A DNA stretch of 64,000 nt from Isoetes taiwanensis (taxonomy: Eukaryota > Streptophyta > Lycopodiopsida > Isoetales > Isoetaceae). The stretch lies in NCBI GenBank assembly GCA_021234155.1, contig JAJEKV010000073.1, positions 4,434,001-4,498,000 on the forward strand. Reading direction: 5' to 3'. Positions 57,885 to 64,000 of this stretch are shown here, in pieces. The translations under genes and the position numbers were made by a program. Position 1 is the first letter of the stretch, and each line of letters starts with the position of its first letter. Below the pieces are notes generated by a model that searched no databases, was not told the origin of the DNA, and was given only the letters and a program-made list of their open reading frames with translations.

Positions 57885-58165
57885 TATACAATATCTAGCA
57901 TTATAACAGGGTTTTTTTTTGTGATTTTATACACTTTTTGGCATGGTTTTCATATGATTTCATGAGCGTATTGATATTAATCAGTATATCTAGAATGCAC
58001 GCATATTTCAATGGCATATTATCTATGGTTTTACGATGGTTTTGCATTACATATTTATTCCTTCACAAATAAGTTATTTCTTTTACTCCCAAAAACACAT
58101 GCAACTATCGAGACCCTTTACTTTAGGGTCCTGGAAGAAAGGATTTTAGGGTTTATTCAGATCTT
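57885..58165. repeat. Dispersed repeat, copy B
   Basis: Diverged copy of 53205-53430 in the same orientation. It ends near 'aggattttagggtttattcag'. Possibly the edge of an unrecognised element. Confidence 0.55.
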
Positions 58166-58304
58166 TCAAGAGAACAGAGCAACGGTGATTTTTTATGGGG
58201 AGAAATCCTTGTTTGTCTTGTAATTATTGCAGAGGTATTGTTTACAAAAATTGAACACATATGCCAGCTCCTTATTTTACTCTTTGTATTTGTTCTGGTT
58301 CTAG

Positions 58305-58468
58305 AAAGGGCGGTGAAGGAATCGTCATGCCCAACTCCAGTATTGCACCTCTCGGGGACCCCCTCCTCGCCAAAAAACAAGAAGATGAAGAGACCGGGGC
58401 TGCATTCCGTCCAGCTTATGGCAGTTCATTTTGGCAGGCAACTTTTAATAGTCTGAACCTCCTTTTTG
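58305..58468 (+). CDS. Exon of an AVT-like vacuolar amino-acid transporter (partial)
   Basis: A strong acceptor (pyrimidine-rich tract then ctag) precedes 58305, and G|GTAATG ends the exon at 58468. The frame reads MPNSSIAPLGDPLLAKKQED then EETGAAFRPAYG and SSFWQATFNSLNLLFG. AVT1-type transporters have a hydrophilic N-terminus followed by SS..Q...N..N.L.G at the start of the first membrane helix, and an intron here would lead to VGILSTPY. The next exon was not found before the L1 element at 59.1 kb, which may sit in the following intron. The assignment rests on one motif, so it is moderate. Confidence 0.45.
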
Positions 58469-59090
58469 GTAATGTGTTTTGCCTTATTTGTGCACTAGCC
58501 ATTTCAAGTAGATTATCTCTGCAAGACGGGCGAAAGAATGCAAATTTGAAGCAGCCATATTGTTCGTCTAGGCTATATTGATTGTAGGGTTCTAGGCCAG
58601 ATATTAGCTAGTAGGTTTATTTCATTTGCTTTGTTAAATTCTCAAATCCATTTCATCTAAATCAATGGCTGACTATTGTTTTCTATTTGTGCGGTTAGCA
58701 AGAGCTTGAAGTCACCATTTAAGGACAAAAGCATTATTATTAGGGAAGAGATATTTTTCAGTGAGAAAACCCATCACTCAATAATGTCACTTTGTGTCAA
58801 GCTTGTGAACAGATGGTTTTCAAGTGTGTATTTTCAATTGGACCTAATTTAATTCTTACATTTGGGCCTCATAAAGTTGCTCTTTCTTTTTCATTTGAAG
58901 TTGCTCTTTCTTTTTGGTTCTTCATAGTTCAAGATGGCTTCTGTTTGTAGACAATACAAACAATGGCACGTGTTTGTTTCCATTGTTAGAATATGGTGGC
59001 TCATGTCATCAACTAGATTGCCTTTCTTCATAAATCTATATTTTTATTCTTCAGATTATTGGAAACATATGAATGGTGCCATGAATGCTG
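58469..59090. other. Gap between AVT-like exon and L1
   Basis: AT-rich, possibly intron of the AVT-like gene. No exon is recognised. 'ttgaagttgctctttctttt' repeats partly near 58870-58915. Confidence 0.4.
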
Positions 59091-59269
59091 CATTTTTTTT
59101 TTTGATTGAAGGCTATTTATATTAATTAAAGTGTAATTGAGTATACCAAAAACTTTTTTCAAGGGAAGTTTAACCCTTATGAAAATATTAGCTTATGCGG
59201 GATAAAAGATAAAGAGATATATATTAGCAGTAAAAGCGAAGAAACAGAGTTCATGATGCTGTGAGTCCT

Positions 59270-62200
59270 GATTCTAATGGATCGATTGGAGGTTCAGATT
59301 TGTGCATTTTCTGGCTTTCCCTTTGAAGATGGCATGAAAGCAGGAACCTGCCATAGCCATGTTGTATCTTCCTTTAGCATCCTTGGCTGTGCAGATGAGC
59401 TCTCTTCTGATGTCATAATTCTGGTCGCAGCAGCAACCACAAGTGCAAATAGAGTCTGCATGCGTCGATGTATCAACAGCTCCGAAGAATTTGATCCATT
59501 CCTGGTTGATCTCTGCTCTGTTCTTCTTCCACTCGAGCCTCCTGGTCAAAATGAAGAGGGTATCTGCAGCAGCAACCATATTGTCCATTAATATTCATAA
59601 TCCAACTAATGTCACACAATACCTGCTTAATAATCCCTTCCGGTGGGATAATTTCATAATTAAAGATAAAGCTATTTCTTCCTTTCCAAACCTCCAAAGA
59701 AGTATATAAATTCTCCAATCAGACGGGTTGGTAGGCATAAAGAAGTCCTTATGGCTCAGGGCAACCAGGTTTTGGCCAAAGATATTAGAGGCAAGTTCCA
59801 GAATCCATTCCGACCATAGGCAAGATCTGAATAGGTGCTCTTCGTCTTCTTTACTAGCCAAGCATCTGTCACATAAATCCGAGTTAGTCATAGATAAACG
59901 AAATCTCTTACAATTGGTAGCAAGGCCTTTGTGCATAATTGCCACATGAAAGCTTTGATCTTTGGGTTGATTGGGCTATTCCACATAAAAACCAGATTCT
60001 TCCTGGCTGTGTCCTGGGAGACATCCCACTTTAAGTGAACTTTGATCTCCTGTTGACTCATTAAGAATCTGTAAGCCAATTTGACAGTGTAGCCAGTTTT
60101 ACCATTGTGATTCCAAGAGTCAGGAGAGTGAGACCAGCTGCCCTGCAAGATAATATTAGTGATGGCATTATAGAGCATCTTAGTTTGATTGTCCTCTTCA
60201 GCAAGAGCGAAATCTTGGAAGGGGATAATACCATTAACATCAAAAAGGTGGCTGATGAGAGTGATCCCCTTTTGTTTCCAGAGTTTAGCTTGCTCAGGGA
60301 AGTGACAGGCCAGGCATAAATTGGGGTTATCAAGGATCAGGGCTGGATTCCAGAAGATGGACTATTCCATAGAGAGACCTTTTTCCCAATTGTACATTTG
60401 TCTGACTTCTTCCCATGCATAGATCCATTTCTTGATTATACCTGGAGTGGAAGCAGGGGTAGAGAAGGGGAAGAAGATAGAGTGGGGCAATTCCATCTTG
60501 AGAATCCTCCATCCATACGGGTGGCATCTGCTGATATAATGTTTGATCAGAATGGAGATAGGGTGCCTGATCTTGTCATAGCAAGCCCTATGGAAGTACT
60601 TAGCAGCTAAAGCTAAACCCTGTTTTCTGATGTTCATGGTTCCCAGACCACCATTCTTTTTAGACTTACAACATTCCTCCATCGAGACCGGATGCCAACA
60701 TCTCTTATTTTGACCACATGCAATAAACCTGCCAATAATACTTTGAAGCTTGTTAGTGATATTCTTGGGGGCCAGAATGACCGAAGATTGGTAAACCTGA
60801 GAAGAGGAAATCACGAAGTTTGCAATTATAGCTCTCCCATTTTTAGAGAGATACTTAGAGTTTAGGGAGTCAACCGTTTTATAGAATTTCTCAACAATAT
60901 CAATCCATAAATCAGAGGCATTACTCCTGATGGCAAAGGGAATCCCTAGAATTTTGGATTTGGTGCAGAGGGAATAATACTTACAACCAAAGAGTTCAGC
61001 TGCCCGAGTACCTTTGTCGATCTCCCTAGAGTGTATAGCAGATTTTAGAGGATTAATTCTGCAACCTGAAGTATGACCAAAGTCTTGGAGGATACTCTGA
61101 ATGTTGATGATGGAGTTCTGTTCCATGGAAGTCAAGATAAAAGTATCATCAGCAAAATGCCCATTTAGGATTTGATCCACTTGTGGATTATCCGGGAGCT
61201 TAAGGCCCTTAATGGAGTTATTGATCTTGGCTTCTTCCAATCTACTTTGCAAAGCTTCCATAACAATTAGAAAGAGAAAGGGTGCAAGAGGACAACCTTG
61301 TTTTACCCCTCTTTGGATGGAGAAGAAGGGGCTAGTCTCACCATTTATGAGGACTGCAGATCTGGAATTGCTGAGGATGGCTTTAAACATACCAATGCTC
61401 TCCTCATTGAAGCCAAGAGCTCTGCAGCATTTGTAAAGAAACTTCCAACTGACTGTGTCAAAGGCTTTTGTGATGTCCAGCTTAAGGAGGGCTATATCTT
61501 TCTTGGAGTCTTTAGCCCACTGCAAACCTAAAATAACAGTCACCACATTGTCCAAGATGAATCTGTCTTTTAGATAGGCTGATTGGGTGCTGCTTATAAC
61601 AGAATCCAAAATCTTTTTGAGTCTGGCAGCTATGGCACCTGCAATTATCTTATAAACAACATTAGTCAAAGAGATTGGTCTATAGTCAGCAAAAGAGATG
61701 GGGGAATCAATTTTGGGTATAAGAGTGATAAGGCTAGTATTGATTCGAGCATCCAGACGCTTGCATATTCTGAATTCATTAGCCAGTCTGGTGATACCTG
61801 CTCCAAGGATAGGCCAGGCCTTTTTAAAAAATTCAGCTGGTAAACCATCTGGTCCAGGGGTTTTACCATTTTCCATACCCATGACCACTTCCTTGAGCTC
61901 GATTTCCGAGAAGGGGGAAGAGATCAACTCATTCTGATTGTCATTTACCTTACTCCCTATTTTAATAAAAGTATCCATCATCTCTTCTGGACAATCAGTA
62001 TTTGTGCCCATGATATTGGTAAAATGCTCAACTGCAGCTTTTTTAAGATCATTATCATCAGAGATGAGGGCATCTCCAACTCTGATCTCATAGATCTGGT
62101 TTCTTTTGATCCTTGTTTTGGTTTTGACAAAAAAAATACTTGGAGTTGCACCTCTCGTCTTCTTTGAGCTCCTTGATTTTAGCTTTCATTCTCCACCCTT

Positions 62201-63230
62201 TGGCAATCTCAAGCTCCTCTTTTTCTATCTGGATCTTAATGTCATTCTACTGATCAGTGGGAGTATTGATAAGCCTTTGCCTTAGACAGGCTAGGTTGGC
62301 TTGCTTGTTGTAATGAATCTCCTTACCCCACTCTTTCAACCAGCTTTTTATATGTTTAGCTAGATTAATCCACCACCACATCCAACCCATGTCAGCAGCA
62401 GGTGTAGGGTGGCAATTAGATATATCTTGGAGCTTGGGAAGAAAGTCTTCATGATCAAGAAGGCTGACATTCAACTTGAAAAAAGACTTCCTTTTATTAT
62501 GGTCAGCACCATTTAAGATAATTAACTGAGGGTAGTGATCAGAGAGGGTGTAGCCAGCCAAATTATCAACCCTATTGCTAATGGTCCAAAAATTTTCACT
62601 GAGGTAAAATCTATCATGTAGGCAGCATATGGGGTCAACTCTATGATCAGACCAACTGAAAGAATTAGGCTTGGTCCTGGCAAGCTTAAGATTATGAGCA
62701 TAGAGAAGGCTGACCCAAGCATTCATCTCTTGAGGTAGAAGGGCCTTAAAATTTCTATTTTTCATAAAGCTATCAGTAACCATATTAAAATCACCACCAA
62801 TAATCAAATCATCAACATCTAAGCTAGCTAAACTAGAGTTGATTTTATTCCAGACTAAAATTCTATCAGAAGGATTATGATAGGAATAGACATTAACTAA
62901 AGCAATATTACCAGACCCGAGCTTGCAAACCAAGATCTGCCATCTACCATTATTATCATTAATCATGTGATCTATTTGCAGATCAATTCTCTGATTCCAA
63001 GCAATAGCTATACCTGCAGAAGAGTCGTTAGCACTTATAGACCACGTTTTAAAATTAGGAGGGAGAGCTCTGGAAATAATAGTATTATGGTTGGGATCAT
63101 GAATCTTGTGCTCCTGGATGAACAAGATGTCAGGGTTGAGGGAGGAAAGGCAGACTTTTAAACGCTCCCTTTTAATAAGATTGTTAATCCCCTGGAGATT
63201 CCAGGTAATAATTCTTAGGGAGTTAAACAT
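59270..63230 (-). pseudogene. L1 ORF2: endonuclease and reverse transcriptase
   Basis: The start is the ATG at 63230, overlapping the ORF1 stop. The endonuclease (63230-62247) has ITWNLQG near residue 8, FIQEHK, GGDFNMV near 144 and SDHYPQL near 232. A TAG at 62247-62249 and one frameshift in a T-run near 62134 interrupt the linker. RT (62011-60362, 549 codons) has GKTPGPDGLPAEFFKKAWP near residue 49, DYRPISLTN, KLDITKAFDTVSW, GVKQGCPLAPFLF and the catalytic FADDTFIL. Below 60362, after a stop, the zf-RVT-like part is readable: WNSPINPKIKAFMWQLCTKA near 59990 and CDRCLASKEDEEHLFRSC near 59870, then decayed text to 59270. No RNase H domain is evident. Confidence 0.9.
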
Positions 63231-64000
63231 TAATATTTATATAAGCCTTTGGCCATTCTAGATTGAATGGCAGAATTTCTGGGACTGGCCCTGAGCGGTC
63301 CAACATAAGATTTTTTCTGTCCTCTACCTCTTTTCTTTGTTATCTGCTTCCAACCATCATCATCACAAGAGTGAAGAAAATCGTTCTCAGAACTATAGCT
63401 CTCGGTATCAGCCTCAGAATGATTATCTTCTTTAAGGGGGAAGGAAAGAGTTACAAAACCTGTTTTGAATTTAACTGCCATATTTACATTTCTGAAGACA
63501 AAATTCCAATTACTGTCAAAATAGGGGTCATTAGGCTCAGAATTGGGGATAAAGTCCTTTTTATCTTCCGTCTTGGCTTGGGGGACTATGTCAATGATTT
63601 TACTGCCAATTTGCACCTCGTCCTCAATTGCTTTTTTTTTAGGACGCCATTCTTGTCTGATGATGAGAGGGGGTTTGAGATTGAGGGGGCTTCTGTTATC
63701 AATAGGAGCCTCCTTCTCTGGAATTTTGAGGACAGGGAGCTTAGAGTAAACAATGTCCAAATCCATAGTTCTGCCCTCTGATAGTTTGATCTTAACATTC
63801 CTCAACCATCTGGAGTTAATATTCTTAGATGTATTACAGACTGAGGGGAAGTTGGTTTGAGGAATGTTTATGGAGATGATGTCCCCGAGGTTTCCCGCAA
63901 TTGCCTTAAGATGAGAAAGAGTCCACAAAGCAGGGGGCAAATTGGGGAAGGTGATCCAAGTAGCAGTAGAAATATGATTACTATTACATGGGGTAAATAA
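63230..64000 (-). CDS. L1 ORF1, DUF4283-type, C-terminal part
   Basis: The frame is open from the window edge to TAA at 63232-63230. It starts in the middle of a domain with ATWITFPNLPPALWTLSHLK then AIAGNLGDIIS, the W.RFPGLP..LW....L..IA..LG pattern of plant DUF4283 ORF1 proteins. The remainder is hydrophilic (KPPLIIRQEWRPKKK; ESYSSENDFLHSCDDDGW), ending KKRGRGQKKS...MAKGLYKY. ORF1 proteins bind element RNA. The N-terminus is outside the window. Confidence 0.85.
   Translation of the reverse strand, partial: LFTPCNSNHISTATWITFPNLPPALWTLSHLKAIAGNLGDIISINIPQTNFPSVCNTSKNINSRWLRNVKIKLSEGRTMDLDIVYSKLPVLKIPEKEAPIDNRSPLNLKPPLIIRQEWRPKKKAIEDEVQIGSKIIDIVPQAKTEDKKDFIPNSEPNDPYFDSNWNFVFRNVNMAVKFKTGFVTLSFPLKEDNHSEADTESYSSENDFLHSCDDDGWKQITKKRGRGQKKSYVGPLRASPRNSAIQSRMAKGLYKY

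Larger units (their letters stand above)
59091..64000 (-). mobile_element. Plant L1 LINE, nearly intact, runs off the window
   Basis: The 3' end is an A-tail on the minus strand (T-run at about 59091-59102). Upstream come an RT C-terminal zinc region, RT, endonuclease and ORF1, in the usual L1 order. The 5' end lies beyond 64000. Only a few breaks are seen between the ORF2 start and the end of RT, so it is the youngest LINE in the window by coding state. It is unrelated in sequence to the LINE-1 to LINE-4 family. Confidence 0.92.

Noticed and set aside
59274-59591. Pair of complementary 104-codon open frames on opposite strands
   Set aside because: Both fall in the decayed 3' end of the L1 element. 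The plus-strand frame is a shadow.

Overview
The window is nuclear DNA of a land plant with a repeat-rich genome. Host genes are sparse and split by introns. Among the recognisable coding pieces are the exosome subunit RRP46, an SBT2-type subtilase, an HGSNAT-like membrane acetyltransferase and an AVT-type amino-acid transporter. Most of the readable sequence is retrotransposon. I cannot name the species. The mix of plant L1, DUF4283-type ORF1, initiator-Met-primed LTR elements and an abundant non-L1 LINE family would fit a large-genome plant such as a fern, lycophyte or gymnosperm, but that is inference.

Layout. 3.3-6.7 kb: RRP46 on the minus strand, eight exons including a 21-nt micro-exon. 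6.84-8.32 kb: a small terminal-inverted-repeat element about 160 bp upstream of the RRP46 ATG, itself split by a 5'-truncated LINE. 9.4-11.0 kb: a decayed SBT2 subtilase, followed by a second truncated LINE. 11.5-22.1 kb: mostly featureless AT-rich DNA with two tiny LINE 3'-end insertions and one SINE-like element. About 22.16-40.1 kb: one minus-strand LINE (LINE-1 below) blown apart by two younger insertions. These are an 11.03-kb Ty3/gypsy-type element (24417-35448, target duplication ATGTC) and a 2.74-kb non-autonomous LTR element (37271-40013, target duplication CTGTG). 42.5-42.9 kb: a small conserved host gene with an HPWEH motif. 45.4-50.2 kb: a Helitron/PIF1-type helicase remnant split by another LINE copy (LINE-2, 45880-48984, 11-bp target duplication). 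52.3-53.2 kb: an L1 fragment. 53.6-56.2 kb: exons of an HGSNAT-like gene, one of them inside a 1.07-kb tandem duplication. 58.3 kb: one exon of an AVT-like transporter. 59.09 kb to the end: a nearly intact plant L1 element on the minus strand, running off the window.

The most interesting signal is not protein coding. The non-L1 LINE family is present in at least seven copies, from about 25 bp to several kb. The five longer copies share a 3' tail with two predicted RNA hairpins whose arms change while pairing is kept. All copies end in short tandem repeats of either TTCC or TTCTA type. This looks like a 3'-end recognition signal for target-primed reverse transcription. A second RNA-like signal is a four-copy 53-55-bp module inside the non-autonomous LTR element; each copy carries two small hairpins, again with compensated changes. 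Finally, the two LTRs of the gypsy element differ almost only at CAG/CTG sites, which suggests either a CHG-methylation footprint or a sequencing artefact that has shredded its reading frames.
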